Source: Candidatus Planktophila limnetica
GTDB lineage: Bacteria; Actinomycetota; Actinomycetes; Nanopelagicales; Nanopelagicaceae
Direction of reading: 5' to 3'
Length of the DNA stretch: 64,000 nucleotides
NCBI RefSeq assembly: GCF_002288365.1
Contig: NZ_CP016782.1
Coordinates: 1,240,001 to 1,304,000 of the forward strand
The translations under genes and the position numbers were made by a program. Within the stretch, counting starts at the first letter, position 1. Every line of letters begins with the position of its first letter. This document shows, in pieces, positions 1 through 9,272 of the stretch. The notes under the pieces were generated by a model, which ran no database searches, had not been told where the DNA came from, and saw only the letters and a list, made by a program, of their open reading frames with translations.

Positions 1-904
1 TTGCAGCATCTATTGCACCTTCGGCGGCTCCTGCGCCAACTAGTGTGTGAATTTCATCGATGAAAAGAATAATGTCGCCGCGAGTTTTAATCTCTTTGAG
101 AACTTTCTTTAGACGCTCTTCGAAATCTCCGCGGTAACGTGAACCTGCAACGAGTGCACCAAGATCTAGTGAGTACAGCTGCTTATCTTTCAAAGTCTCT
201 GGCACATCATTTTTAACAATTGCTTGTGCAAGTCCTTCAACAACAGCAGTTTTACCAACACCTGGTTCACCGATTAATACTGGGTTGTTCTTTGTGCGAC
301 GTGAAAGAACTTGCATCACGCGTTCGATTTCAAGTTCGCGACCAATTACTGGATCGAGTTTTCCTTCACGCGCTGCTTGTGTGAGGTTGCGACCGAATTG
401 ATCGAGTACCAAAGATGTCGATGGTGTTCCTTCTGCTGGTCCACCGGATGCAACTGCTTCTTTTCCTTGGTAACCAGAGAGAAGTTGAATAACACTCTGA
501 CGTACACGATTTAAATCTGCGCCAAGTTTTACAAGAACCTGTGCGGCAACGCCTTCGCCTTCACGAATAAGTCCAAGAAGAATATGTTCTGTTCCAATGT
601 AATTGTGACCAAGTTGTAGCGCTTCACGAAGTGATAGTTCAAGAACTTTTTTAGCGCGCGGCGTAAAAGGAATGTGGCCACTTGGTGCTTGCTGACCTTG
701 TCCAATAATTTCTTCTACTTGTGCGCGAACACCTTCGAGTGAAATTCCAAGAGATTCGAGGGCCTTGGCTGCAACGCCTTCGCCTTCGTGAATAAGTCCA
801 AGAAGGATGTGTTCTGTACCAATGTAATTGTGATTGAGCATGCGAGCTTCTTCTTGCGCCAGCACAACAACGCGTCGGGCTCGATCTGTAAACCGCTCAA
901 ACAT
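1..904 (-). CDS. clpC: ATP-dependent Clp protease ATP-binding subunit ClpC, N-terminal part (runs off the left edge)
   Basis: Hsp100/AAA+ unfoldase that feeds substrates to the ClpP protease. About 301 N-terminal residues are present. Two Clp_N repeats each carry [13 protein letters not shown], then a linker leads into the first AAA+ module with Walker A GEPGVGKT, pore-loop region GSRYRGDFE and Walker [11 protein letters not shown]. The second AAA+ module lies outside the window. The ATG at 904 is preceded by a good Shine-Dalgarno, AAGGAG (912-917), seven bases away. The 129-base gap upstream should hold its promoter; I found no clear ClgR-type operator there. In Mycobacterium clpC1 sits beside lsr2 and lysS; here argA and lysS are upstream. 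Confidence 0.97.
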   Translation of the reverse strand, partial: MFERFTDRARRVVVLAQEEARMLNHNYIGTEHILLGLIHEGEGVAAKALESLGISLEGVRAQVEEIIGQGQQAPSGHIPFTPRAKKVLELSLREALQLGHNYIGTEHILLGLIREGEGVAAQVLVKLGADLNRVRQSVIQLLSGYQGKEAVASGGPAEGTPSTSLVLDQFGRNLTQAAREGKLDPVIGRELEIERVMQVLSRRTKNNPVLIGEPGVGKTAVVEGLAQAIVKNDVPETLKDKQLYSLDLGALVAGSRYRGDFEERLKKVLKEIKTRGDIILFIDEIHTLVGAGAAEGAIDAA

Positions 905-911
905 TGGTGGT

Positions 912-917
912 CTCCTT
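912..917 (-). promoter_or_regulatory. Shine-Dalgarno of clpC
   Basis: AAGGAG on the minus strand, seven bases before the clpC ATG. clpC therefore has a 5' leader, unlike the many leaderless genes in this window. Confidence 0.75.
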
Positions 918-1033
918 CTTACTTATTTCTTCGTTGGATAAGCCTAGCCCGAAGGGGGCATGGCTCGCGAGATGAGTTCTACATAGGTTTGAACCCCATA
1001 TATGGCGTATTTATGCCCGAAATACCGGCAGAT

Positions 1034-1525
1034 CTAGAGTTTTTTGAGCATACGAGTGTTGCCCAAGGTGTTCGGCTTAACACTTTCAAGGTCTAAGAAC
1101 TCAGCGATACCAGCGTCATAGGAACGAAGCATCTCGGCATACACATCAGCTTCAACGGGTGTTCCTTGAATCTCTTCGAAACCATGTCGACCAAAGAATG
1201 TAGTTTCAAATGTAAGACAGAAAATTCTTTTCACACCAATTTCGCGTGCACGCTCTTCAATTGCTTGCATTAATTGATGGCCAACACCTGTGCCACGCAA
1301 TCTTTCAATAACTGCAACGGTGCGAACTTCTGCGAGGTCTTCCCATAAAACGTGAAGGGCTGCGCAACCAACAACTTCACCATTATCTATCGCAACACTA
1401 AATTCTTGAACACTTTCATACAAAGTAACTGTCTCTTTTGTGAGCAAACGTTTTCCGACAGCGTATGTATCAATGAGTGTGCGAATGCCTTTGATGTCAG
1501 ATGTGCGGGCGGGACGAATTTCCAT
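1034..1525 (-). CDS. argA: Amino-acid N-acetyltransferase (GNAT family), ArgA-like
   Basis: Likely L-glutamate N-acetyltransferase, the first step of arginine synthesis, using acetyl-CoA in the cytoplasm. The 163-residue single GNAT domain has the acetyl-CoA loop near RLRGTGVGHQL and closely resembles the short mycobacterial ArgA (Rv2747 type), sharing stretches such as ALHVLWEDL, RTVAV, LTFET.FF.RHGF and the C-terminal VKPNTLGN(T)RML. I chose the ATG at 1525; an in-frame TTG at 1531 directly abuts the lysS stop and is the alternative. No clear Shine-Dalgarno is seen. It is the last gene of the long tilS-to-argA run and occupies the place lsr2 has in Mycobacterium. Confidence 0.85.
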   Translation of the reverse strand: MEIRPARTSDIKGIRTLIDTYAVGKRLLTKETVTLYESVQEFSVAIDNGEVVGCAALHVLWEDLAEVRTVAVIERLRGTGVGHQLMQAIEERAREIGVKRIFCLTFETTFFGRHGFEEIQGTPVEADVYAEMLRSYDAGIAEFLDLESVKPNTLGNTRMLKKL

Positions 1526-1531
1526 ATTCAA

Positions 1532-3022
1532 TTATTCAGCTTCTGGTTTAACCAATGGAAAGAGAATTGTTTCGCGAATTCCAAGTCCCGTTAGGGCCAT
1601 TAACAAACGATCCACACCCATTCCCATTCCACCAGTTGGTGGCATTGCAAACTCCATTGCGCGCAAGAAATCTTCATCTACTTGCATCGCTTCCAGGTCA
1701 CCCTTAGCACCGAGTTTTGCTTGTTCAACTAAACGATCGCGTTGAATAACAGGATCAACTAACTCTGAATAACCTGTTGCTAATTCAAATCCATCAATAT
1801 AGAGATCCCACTTTTCTGCCACGCCAGGAATTTCTCGGTGTGCACGAACAAGTGGTGATGTATCAACTGGGAAACCCATAACAAATGTTGGAGCAATCAG
1901 TTGATCTTTTGCCACGTGCTCAAATATTTCTTCTGCAAGTTTTCCTGCAATCCACTTAGGGTCAATCTTTATGCCTAATTTCGTTGCAATACGCTTTAAA
2001 TCATCAACTGTTGTAAGGGCACTTACTTTCTCCCCAACTCCTTCAGAGATTGCGTCATAGAGTGAAATCTCTTTCCATGTGCCACCAAGGTCAGCTTTGC
2101 GACCATCGTGATGTGTAACAACGTGTGAACCAGTAATTGCCATTGCTGCATTTTGAACAAGCTTTTGTGTGAGTGCGGCTATTGATTTCCAATCACCATA
2201 TGCCTGGTAACTCTCGATCATTGCAAACTCTGGTGAGTGAGAAGAGTCAGCGCCTTCATTTCTAAAGTTTCGATTGATTTCAAATACTCGCTCTATTCCG
2301 CCAACAACGCAGCGCTTGAGGAATAACTCTGGTGCAATACGCAAGAAGAGTTCCATGTCATAGGCGTTTGAATGCGAAACAAATGGTCGAGCAGCAGCCC
2401 CACCATGCATAACCTGCAGCATTGGTGTTTCAACTTCAACAAAGTTTTCATTGTGGAATGTTTCGCGAAGGGAGCGCATCACCGTTGGACGAAGCCGTGC
2501 GTATTCGCGCGCTTCTGGGCGAACAATTAAATCCACATAACGCATGCGAACACGAGTCTCTTCCGACATTGGCTTGTGTTCATTTGGAAGTGGACGAAGC
2601 GCCTTTGACGCCATCGCCCACGAGTTAGCAAGAACAGATAGCTCGCCACGCTTTGATGAAATGATTTCACCAGTGACGCTTACAAAGTCACCAAGATCAA
2701 CATCGCTTTTCCATGATTCAAGTTGCTCTTCGCCAACTTTGTCTAAGGAAATCATTGCCTGTAATTCTGTTCCGTCGCCTTCGCGCAGAGTTGCAAAACA
2801 AAGTTTTCCTGTGTCACGTTTGAAAATAATGCGACCACTGACGCTATGAACATCTCCTGTTGCACTATCAGTTTCGATGTTTGCGTACTGTGCACGAATT
2901 TCTACAAGTGTTTTTGTGCGAGGCACAGATACTGGATATGGCTCGATTCCGCGCTCAATAAGGCTCGCACGCTTCTCGCGACGAATGCGCAGTTGTTCCG
3001 GTAGATCGTCCTCGATGCTCAT
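1532..3022 (-). CDS. lysS: Lysyl-tRNA synthetase, class II
   Basis: Charges tRNA-Lys with lysine in the cytoplasm. 496 residues, usual bacterial length. An N-terminal OB-fold anticodon-binding domain (about 60-150, with SVSGRIIFKRDTGKLCF) is followed by the class II catalytic core: motif 1 region around VETPMLQ, motif 2 FEINRNFRNEGADSSHSPEF, and motif 3 GMGMGVDRLLMALTG near the C-terminus. ATG at 3022 lies 20 bases after the coaX stop. A TAGGAT box nine bases upstream of the ATG could be a weak internal promoter, but read-through from coaX is more likely. The stop abuts argA. Confidence 0.97.
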   Translation of the reverse strand: MSIEDDLPEQLRIRREKRASLIERGIEPYPVSVPRTKTLVEIRAQYANIETDSATGDVHSVSGRIIFKRDTGKLCFATLREGDGTELQAMISLDKVGEEQLESWKSDVDLGDFVSVTGEIISSKRGELSVLANSWAMASKALRPLPNEHKPMSEETRVRMRYVDLIVRPEAREYARLRPTVMRSLRETFHNENFVEVETPMLQVMHGGAAARPFVSHSNAYDMELFLRIAPELFLKRCVVGGIERVFEINRNFRNEGADSSHSPEFAMIESYQAYGDWKSIAALTQKLVQNAAMAITGSHVVTHHDGRKADLGGTWKEISLYDAISEGVGEKVSALTTVDDLKRIATKLGIKIDPKWIAGKLAEEIFEHVAKDQLIAPTFVMGFPVDTSPLVRAHREIPGVAEKWDLYIDGFELATGYSELVDPVIQRDRLVEQAKLGAKGDLEAMQVDEDFLRAMEFAMPPTGGMGMGVDRLLMALTGLGIRETILFPLVKPEAE

Positions 3023-3042
3023 AGGCTTGTAATCCTACCGAG

Positions 3043-3807
3043 TTACGAGTTTCTCTCGTGTATCAGGCGCAGCCCAATCAAAGTTAAATCAGGCTCGTGG
3101 TGATCAATTGTTTCGCTGACTCCAATTATTAGCGGGGCAAGTCCACCAGTTGCAATAACAGTTGGGCGCGTTCCAAATTGGTCTAGTAATTCTGTTGTTA
3201 TTCGGTCAACTAAACCATCTACTTGCCCAGCAAATCCATAAATTGTTCCAGATTGCAAAGCTTCAACAGTGTTTTTACCAATCACATTCTTTGGACGTAC
3301 TAATTCAACTTTGCGTAACTGAGCGGCGCGTGCTGCTAGCGCATCTACTGAAATTTCAATACCCGGCGCAAGTGCTCCACCGAGAAATTCTCCCTTAGGA
3401 GAAATAACATCAAGATTTGTTGAAGTTCCAAAATCCACAACAATTGCAGGTCCGCCGTACAGAGTATGAGCGGCAAGAGTATTAACAATTCGGTCTGCGC
3501 CGATTTCTTTTGGATTATCAACTAATAGTGGCACACCAGTTTTAGTGCCAGGTTCAACAATTGTGACTTCAACATCCGCAAAATAATCCGCGATCATTGT
3601 TCGCAATTCACGAAGCGTTGCTGGCACTGTCGAACAAATTGCTAAAGCAGATACTTTGTAATCGCGCACAAGCGCGCCGTATTGCAGCCACAACTCATCT
3701 GCAGTGCTGCGTGGATCAGTCTTTACACGCCATGAGCGCACAAGTTCTTCGCCTTTAAAGATTCCTAGAACTGTGTTGGTATTACCAACATCTACGGTGA
3801 GCAACAT
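3043..3807 (-). CDS. coaX: Type III pantothenate kinase
   Basis: Phosphorylates pantothenate, the first committed step of coenzyme A synthesis. 254 residues of the ASKHA fold: N-terminal phosphate loop DVGNTNTVLGIF, the GADR(I)VN segment, and the VVDFGTSTNLDVI phosphate-2 motif followed by GGALAPGI. The ATG at 3807 is preceded by GGAG seven bases upstream, and only three bases separate it from the nadC stop. It shares the operon with panC, so two CoA-pathway genes are co-transcribed; panD is not between them as in Mycobacterium. Confidence 0.96.
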   Translation of the reverse strand: MLLTVDVGNTNTVLGIFKGEELVRSWRVKTDPRSTADELWLQYGALVRDYKVSALAICSTVPATLRELRTMIADYFADVEVTIVEPGTKTGVPLLVDNPKEIGADRIVNTLAAHTLYGGPAIVVDFGTSTNLDVISPKGEFLGGALAPGIEISVDALAARAAQLRKVELVRPKNVIGKNTVEALQSGTIYGFAGQVDGLVDRITTELLDQFGTRPTVIATGGLAPLIIGVSETIDHHEPDLTLIGLRLIHERNS

Positions 3808-3810
3808 GGC

Positions 3811-4635
3811 TTACTCCACTTCCATATCTAGTCCGATATCAAAATTTGGTGCTGAATGCGTCAGCGCTCCAACTGCGATGTAATCAACTCCTGCTTCGGC
3901 ATATGCACGTGCGTTTTCGATTGTGATTCCACCCGATGCTTCAAGTTTTGTGGCGCCAGCAACTAGTGCAACTGCTTCTGCGCATTGCTCTGGATCCATG
4001 TTGTCCAAAAGAACTAAACCTGGCTTAAGCGGTAGAACATCGCGTAATTGCTGCAGATTATCTACTTCGATTTCAATTTCAGATGTCGGAAACTTTTCAT
4101 GAACGAGTGAGAAAGCAGCAACGACGCCACCTGCAGCTGCAATGTGATTATCTTTAATGAGGGCAGCATCACTTAAGGACAAGCGATGATTTGTTCCTCC
4201 ACCCATGCGCACTGCATATTTTTCTAGTGCGCGCATGCCTGGCGTTGTTTTACGTGTATCTCTAATTTTTGTTTCTGTACCGGCAACTGCATTTACCCAT
4301 TGGGAAGTAAGCGTTGAGATACCACTGAGGTGTCCTAAGAAATTAAGTGCCGTGCGCTCTGCAAGCAAAATACCGCGAGCATTTCCAGATACTTTGATTA
4401 ATACTGTTCCGCTTTTAACCAGATCTCCATCTTTAACCAAGGCAGTGGCATCGGTGACACCGACTTCAGCCAGCGTTGCAATTGCCATATTAATACCCGC
4501 AATTACTCCCTCGTTGCGTGCAACAAATTGTGCGCTTACTTTTGCATCGGGCGAAAGTGTTGCCATAGAAGTGATGTCGACACCACCATTTAAATCTTCA
4601 GCAATAGCTCGTTTGATTAATTCGCGATCGATCAT
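3811..4635 (-). CDS. nadC: Nicotinate-nucleotide pyrophosphorylase (quinolinate phosphoribosyltransferase)
   Basis: Converts quinolinate and PRPP into nicotinate mononucleotide with loss of CO2 in de novo NAD synthesis. 274 residues. The family core is plain: LAERTALNFLGHLSGI, then RDTRKTTPGMRALEKYAVRMGGGTNHR (positively charged substrate site), KDNHI, and C-terminal beta-barrel glycines in EASGGI and VGALTHS. The ATG at 4635 overlaps the nadB stop by four bases (ATGA), indicating translational coupling. No nadA is in this window. Confidence 0.96.
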   Translation of the reverse strand: MIDRELIKRAIAEDLNGGVDITSMATLSPDAKVSAQFVARNEGVIAGINMAIATLAEVGVTDATALVKDGDLVKSGTVLIKVSGNARGILLAERTALNFLGHLSGISTLTSQWVNAVAGTETKIRDTRKTTPGMRALEKYAVRMGGGTNHRLSLSDAALIKDNHIAAAGGVVAAFSLVHEKFPTSEIEIEVDNLQQLRDVLPLKPGLVLLDNMDPEQCAEAVALVAGATKLEASGGITIENARAYAEAGVDYIAVGALTHSAPNFDIGLDMEVE

Positions 4636-6245
4636 GAGTGGTTCACCTCCTGATACTCAGTGCGCCATTGTCCACTCTGATCCATCTGTTGAACAATTCT
4701 TTTGTGCCAATCATTGCTCTGGTGCGGAAAGTCTTCACGCCAGTGGGAGCCACGGGTTTCTTGACGAATTAAGGCTGCTCGCAAAATTGTGTTTGCTAGT
4801 TGAAATAGATTTGTTGTTTCCCATGCTTCAACACATGCAGCTGTACTGGTGCGACCTTCGATGCGAGATAAATCATTAGACGTTGCAATTAGTGAATCGG
4901 CAGAGCGCAACACACCTGCGCCACGGCTCATGCTGGCTTGCAGTGTTTTGCGAACACTTGGATCAAGTAAAAATTCTGCAGAGTTATTCTCAACGGGTTC
5001 TGAAAACTCTGGCAAGTTCTTGCTGATATCTGCGGCAATACGAGCACTAAATACAAGACCTTCTAATAGTGAATTTGATGCAAGACGATTTGCTCCGTGC
5101 ACACCAGAGCAAGCAGTTTCACCACATGCAAATAAGCCTTTAACACTTGTGCGGCCATCAAGATCTACTCGCACGCCGCCTGATGCATAGTGAGAAGCGG
5201 GCGCGACAGGTATTAACGCACTCGTTGGATCAATACCGTGTGCAATACAGGATGCGTAAATGGTTGGGAATCTCTCTTTAAATCCACTTAGGTGGCGAAC
5301 ATCAAGCCAGACATGGTGCGCGCCTGTGCGATTCATCTCGCGCATGATTGCAATTGCAACTACATCGCGAGGTGCAAGCTCTGCCATTTCATGCTGGCTC
5401 TTCATGAATCTTTCGCCCGCATCATTTAACAAATATGCACCTTCACCGCGCACAGCTTCACTAATCAATGGTTGTTGACCTTCGGAGTTATCTCCCAACC
5501 ACAAAACAGTTGGGTGAAATTGAATAAATTCAACATCTGAAACCTTCGCACCAGCGCGAAGTGCAAGTGCAACGCCATCACCAGTTGATACAGATGGATT
5601 AGTTGTTTGTGAAAAAACTTGTCCAAGTCCACCAGTTGCAAGTACTACTGCTCGACCGATTGCGCGACCCACACCATCTCTAGAACCGGCGCCAATAACG
5701 TGCAGTGTCACGCCACAGACTGCGCCATCAGAATTTTTGAGCGCATCTAATACCAATGCGTGTTCGAGAACTTCGATCTGCGGATCGTTATGAACTGCAG
5801 CCAATAGCGCACGTGATACTTCTGCACCCGTCGCATCCCCACCTGCGTGCAGAATGCGATTGCGGTGATGACCACCTTCGCGAGTCAGCGCGATTTCGCC
5901 ACTTTCTTCTAAATCAAATGATGCACCGCTTTCGATTAATCTACGCACCGCATCTGGTCCTTCACTGACCAATACTTTTACTGCAGCAACATCGCATAAT
6001 CCTGCGCCAGCATCGAGTGTGTCTTTTTCATGTTGATCAGGTGAATCACCCGGACCAAGGGCAGCTGCAATGCCACCTTGTGCCCACTTAGTTGAACCCT
6101 CATCAACGCGCGCTTTTGTCACGAGCAATACAGATAAACCAAATGTTCGAATCTGCAGCGCAGTTGTTAAACCTGCAATTCCGGATCCAACAACAATGAC
6201 ATCGGCGCGCGAAGTCCACCCTGGATTAGGAGCAAGTAACTTCAT
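4632..6245 (-). CDS. nadB: L-aspartate oxidase
   Basis: FAD enzyme oxidising L-aspartate to iminoaspartate, which NadA condenses to quinolinate. 537 residues: FAD-binding GSGIAGLTTAL at the N-terminus, GSTKWAQGGIAA, the conserved HHRNRILHAGGDATG stretch, EFIQFHPT, and the HxxxGG segment around ASHYASGGVRVDLDG with GLFACGETACSGVHGANRLASNSL, then a C-terminal helical domain. Its start overlaps panC by four bases and its stop overlaps nadC, so panC-nadB-nadC are translationally coupled. The partner nadA was not seen, which is worth noting for pathway completeness. Confidence 0.96.
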   Translation of the reverse strand: MKLLAPNPGWTSRADVIVVGSGIAGLTTALQIRTFGLSVLLVTKARVDEGSTKWAQGGIAAALGPGDSPDQHEKDTLDAGAGLCDVAAVKVLVSEGPDAVRRLIESGASFDLEESGEIALTREGGHHRNRILHAGGDATGAEVSRALLAAVHNDPQIEVLEHALVLDALKNSDGAVCGVTLHVIGAGSRDGVGRAIGRAVVLATGGLGQVFSQTTNPSVSTGDGVALALRAGAKVSDVEFIQFHPTVLWLGDNSEGQQPLISEAVRGEGAYLLNDAGERFMKSQHEMAELAPRDVVAIAIMREMNRTGAHHVWLDVRHLSGFKERFPTIYASCIAHGIDPTSALIPVAPASHYASGGVRVDLDGRTSVKGLFACGETACSGVHGANRLASNSLLEGLVFSARIAADISKNLPEFSEPVENNSAEFLLDPSVRKTLQASMSRGAGVLRSADSLIATSNDLSRIEGRTSTAACVEAWETTNLFQLANTILRAALIRQETRGSHWREDFPHQSNDWHKRIVQQMDQSGQWRTEYQEVNHS

Positions 6246-7036
6246 TGGGCGCCGCCGTTCATTGGCATATTGTCAATCAAACGGATGCCATTTACCCAAC
6301 CGGCGATAATTGCACGCTTATTTGCATCGCTTTGCTGGGCCTTTTCAAAGTTGTTTTCATTAATGATTTCTGCGTAATCCAGAGTAAAGGATCCCTCGCT
6401 ACTTAAAACTTCTGCCATAACGCTGCGTGCACCATCAATACTCTTTTCATTTGCCGCAGCCCGCAATGCTTGGTAAATAACCAATGCCGCATTTCTATCT
6501 GATACTCGCACATTGCGAGAAGAAAGTGCCAAGCCATCTGCATCACGAACAGTTGGTGCACCAATTATCTGCACATCAGATTTCATAGATTTAATGAGGG
6601 TGATTTGTTGAAAATCTTTTTCACCAAATATTGCCCACGTTGGTTTTACTAATCCAAATAATCGATTAACAACGGTTAGAACACCATCAAAGTGGCCAGG
6701 ACGTTTAACTCCTTCATAAATATCACCAAGTGCTCCAGCAGATATTTTTGTTACTTCTCCTGGATAAATTTCATCAACGTTAGGAAGCCATAGATCTGTT
6801 GCACCAGCACTTGCTGCAAGTTCAATATCAAACTCTGGAGTCCGTGGGTATTTTGCTAAATCATCTTTATTCTCAAATTGCAGGGGATTAATAAAAATAC
6901 TGACAACAACTCTGTCGCTATATTCGCGAGCCTTTTTTATAAGAGATGCATGACCAGCATGTAATGCGCCCATAGTTGGAACAAATGCGCAGGCGCCATC
7001 GACAGTTAACTCTGTAGCACTTACTGCGATCTTCAT
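6242..7036 (-). CDS. panC: Pantothenate synthetase
   Basis: ATP-dependent condensation of pantoate and beta-alanine. 264 residues, slightly shorter than the usual 280. Shows FVPTMGALHAGH (ATP-binding HIGH-type region), VSIFINPLQF, the FGEKDFQQ signature, and LALSSRN (KMSKS-equivalent region). ATG at 7036 follows TGGAG seven bases upstream, after a 46-base gap from folK. Its stop overlaps nadB. panB and panD are not adjacent. Confidence 0.95.
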   Translation of the reverse strand: MKIAVSATELTVDGACAFVPTMGALHAGHASLIKKAREYSDRVVVSIFINPLQFENKDDLAKYPRTPEFDIELAASAGATDLWLPNVDEIYPGEVTKISAGALGDIYEGVKRPGHFDGVLTVVNRLFGLVKPTWAIFGEKDFQQITLIKSMKSDVQIIGAPTVRDADGLALSSRNVRVSDRNAALVIYQALRAAANEKSIDGARSVMAEVLSSEGSFTLDYAEIINENNFEKAQQSDANKRAIIAGWVNGIRLIDNMPMNGGAQ

Positions 7037-7082
7037 CTTGTGGCTCCAGTCCTTTCAGGTACCGGGCGATGATGGGTTAATT

Positions 7083-7538
7083 CTAAAGCGAAGGTGGCAA
7101 TTGCTCCAAAAGTTGATCAATTCGCCCGTGCGTAAGCAATATCGCATCAGGCTCTATTTCATGCCACGGTTGCAAAACAAAGCGCCGCTCATGTGCACGT
7201 GGATGCGGCAGCGTTAATTCTTCACTTTTTGAAAGCAAGGTGCCGTATGAAATTAAATCTAAATCAATTACTCGTGGGCCCCAATGTACTTCTCGAACTC
7301 GACCCATGCTCTTTTCAATTCCATGCAAGAGTGAGAGTAAATCGGCTGCAGGTAATTCACTTTCCAGTGTCACAACTGCATTGATGTAATTATCTTGTTC
7401 TGGACCGCCCACAGGCTCTGTTTCATAGAGCGAGGAAACAGCAGTGACATCAGTTGCCTGCTTGAGTAATTCGATTGCTAATTCAATTGCTTTGCGTGGT
7501 TCTTCAAGGTTGGCACCGAGTGCAACAACAGCTTTCAT
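7083..7538 (-). CDS. folK: 2-amino-4-hydroxy-6-hydroxymethyldihydropteridine pyrophosphokinase
   Basis: Transfers pyrophosphate from ATP to the pterin in folate synthesis. 151 residues: N-terminal ALGANLEEP, the SSLYETEPVGGPEQDNYINAV stretch, GRVREVHWGPRVIDLDLISYG, and the C-terminal LPHPRAHERRFVLQPW. All are diagnostic of FolK. The ATG overlaps the folB stop by four bases. Part of the folE-folP-folB-folK block, which makes 7,8-dihydropteroate from GTP. Confidence 0.96.
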   Translation of the reverse strand: MKAVVALGANLEEPRKAIELAIELLKQATDVTAVSSLYETEPVGGPEQDNYINAVVTLESELPAADLLSLLHGIEKSMGRVREVHWGPRVIDLDLISYGTLLSKSEELTLPHPRAHERRFVLQPWHEIEPDAILLTHGRIDQLLEQLPPSL

Positions 7539-7897
7539 CGCGTGCGATCAATCCTGACGCTAATATCTTGAACAGGTGCACTCACTGGTGCATTTGGTTT
7601 ATGAACTGTGATTGCAACGCTTTTGATTCGCGCATCTTGGGATAAAACTCTGTCAGCAATACGGCCTGCAAGACGTTCAATTAATTGAACACGCTCTCCC
7701 GTAATTTCTGAGACAACAGCATCGGTTATTGCGCCGTAATCAACCGTGTCTTTTAGTTCATCGCTTTCGCTGGCCTTATCTAAATTAACCCGTAATTCGA
7801 CATCAACAAAGAAATCTTGCCCATTTGCTGCTTCATGTTCGAAGACTCCGTGATAGCCAAAAGCTTTAATGCCAGTGATCGTGATCAAATCATTCAC
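7535..7897 (-). CDS. folB: Dihydroneopterin aldolase
   Basis: Cleaves 7,8-dihydroneopterin to the hydroxymethyl pterin used by FolK. 120 residues, a typical one-domain FolB/FolX T-fold protein: FGYHGVFEHEAANGQDFFVDVEL at the N-terminus (conserved Gly-Tyr-His-Gly-Val and the catalytic Glu), DTVDYGAI, and the RIADRVL and TVHKPNAPV segments near the end. Overlaps folP and folK by four bases on each side. Confidence 0.95.
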   Translation of the reverse strand: MNDLITITGIKAFGYHGVFEHEAANGQDFFVDVELRVNLDKASESDELKDTVDYGAITDAVVSEITGERVQLIERLAGRIADRVLSQDARIKSVAITVHKPNAPVSAPVQDISVRIDRTR

Positions 7898-8655
7898 TTG
7901 GCACCTGCAATGACATCAACGTGTGGTTTCACGCTATGAACTCTAACGCCCCAAATACCTTGTGGCACAAGAGTCTTTGTTAATTCAATTGTTGCCACTT
8001 CACGTTCATCGGGATTATCCCCGCCAAGAAAGCGTTTACGGGATGCGCCAATTAATACTGGATAGCCCATAGATGTGAATTTTTTAAGGTTTCGTAATAT
8101 CTCCCAATTATGTTCTGCCTCCTTTGCAAATCCCAAGCCCGGATCAATAATGATTTGTGACTTGTTAATACCAGCATCTAGTGCGGCATCGATCTGTGAA
8201 TTCAGCTCTGAAATAACATCACTGACCACATCTGTATAGATTGCCCGCGAATTCATCTGCTTAGACTCTCCGCGCCAATGCATCAATATGTAAGGGACTC
8301 CAAGTTTTTTAACTGTTGCGAACATTGCAGGATCTGAAAGCCCGCCGCTGACATCATTGATAATCGAAGCACCGAGTTGCACTGCTTTTTCTGCAGTATC
8401 TGCGCGCATTGTGTCGATACTTATTTTCACACCACTTTTTGAAAGCTCTGCAATAACTGGTAACACGCGTGCTTGTTCTTCTTCTGCGCTGATGCGATCA
8501 GCTCCTGGCCGCGTTGATTCACCACCGATATCGATGATGTCCACGCCTTCGGCAATCATTTCTAGAGCGCGAGCAACACCTGCTTCAAATGAGTTATGGC
8601 GTCCACCATCTGCGAATGAATCAGGAGTGAGATTTAAAATCCCCATGACCAACAT
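7894..8655 (-). CDS. folP: Dihydropteroate synthase
   Basis: Joins p-aminobenzoate to the pterin pyrophosphate; the target of sulfonamides. 253 residues, TIM barrel. N-terminal MGILNLTPDSFADGG, then DIGGESTRPGA, SIDTMRA, INDVSGG, DPGLGFAKEAEHNWEIL and the C-terminal RVHSV. It begins almost directly at the first barrel strand, a short N-terminus. ATG at 8655 lies five bases downstream of the folE stop, and the stop overlaps folB. Confidence 0.96.
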   Translation of the reverse strand: MLVMGILNLTPDSFADGGRHNSFEAGVARALEMIAEGVDIIDIGGESTRPGADRISAEEEQARVLPVIAELSKSGVKISIDTMRADTAEKAVQLGASIINDVSGGLSDPAMFATVKKLGVPYILMHWRGESKQMNSRAIYTDVVSDVISELNSQIDAALDAGINKSQIIIDPGLGFAKEAEHNWEILRNLKKFTSMGYPVLIGASRKRFLGGDNPDEREVATIELTKTLVPQGIWGVRVHSVKPHVDVIAGAK

Positions 8656-8660
8656 GGGAT

Positions 8661-9272
8661 TTACCGATTTGTAATTAAGCTAATTGCTTCGGAGCGAGTT
8701 GCGGCATCGCGCAAAATTCCGCGCACAGCACTTGTAACTGTGCGTGCTTCTGACTTTCTTACTCCACGCATAGACATACATAAGTGTTCGCAATCAATAA
8801 TGACGATCACACCAGCGGCATCAAGAATTTCAACCATCGCATCTGCTATTTGAGAAGTCAGGCGCTCTTGCACTTGTGGGCGTCGTGCAAATAAATCTAC
8901 GAGACGTGCAACTTTTGATAGTCCAGTTATTTTTCCACTTGGGATATAGCCAACATGTGCCACACCATGAAATGGAGTTAAGTGATGTTCACAGTGAGAA
9001 AAGACTTCGATATCGCGAATAATGACGAGTTCTTCATGTCCAATATCAAAAGTAGTTGTTAATACATCCTCTGGTGATTGCCACAAACCTGCAAAGTTTT
9101 CTTTAAACGCTCGTGCAACACGTGCGGGAGTATCTCTTAATCCTTCGCGATCTGGATTTTCACCAATAGCGATCAGTAACTCTTTAACTGCACGCTCTGC
9201 ACGTTCGTGATCGTATTCATGTAGTGCTCGACCATCGTGTGGGCCCATTGATGCCGGGCTTATCTCACTCAT
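8661..9272 (-). CDS. folE: GTP cyclohydrolase I
   Basis: Opens GTP to 7,8-dihydroneopterin triphosphate, the entry to folate synthesis. 203 residues. The zinc and active-site residues are present in [21 protein letters not shown] and in [15 protein letters not shown]; the [23 protein letters not shown] signature lies between. This is the zinc-type FolE, not FolE2. The ATG overlaps the ftsH stop (ATGA), so its translation is probably coupled to the protease gene, the same order as in Mycobacterium. Confidence 0.97.
   Translation of the reverse strand: MSEISPASMGPHDGRALHEYDHERAERAVKELLIAIGENPDREGLRDTPARVARAFKENFAGLWQSPEDVLTTTFDIGHEELVIIRDIEVFSHCEHHLTPFHGVAHVGYIPSGKITGLSKVARLVDLFARRPQVQERLTSQIADAMVEILDAAGVIVIIDCEHLCMSMRGVRKSEARTVTSAVRGILRDAATRSEAISLITNR

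Noticed and set aside
905-1033. ClgR-type operator upstream of clpC
   Set aside because: I looked for a TTCGC-N5-GCGAA-like site on both strands and found none convincing; CTCGCGAG at 964-971 is a palindrome but not the right form.
4205-4879. 224-codon open frame on the plus strand opposite nadC and nadB
   Set aside because: It is antisense to two strongly conserved genes, has low-complexity Ser/Thr/Pro-rich translation and no family resemblance.
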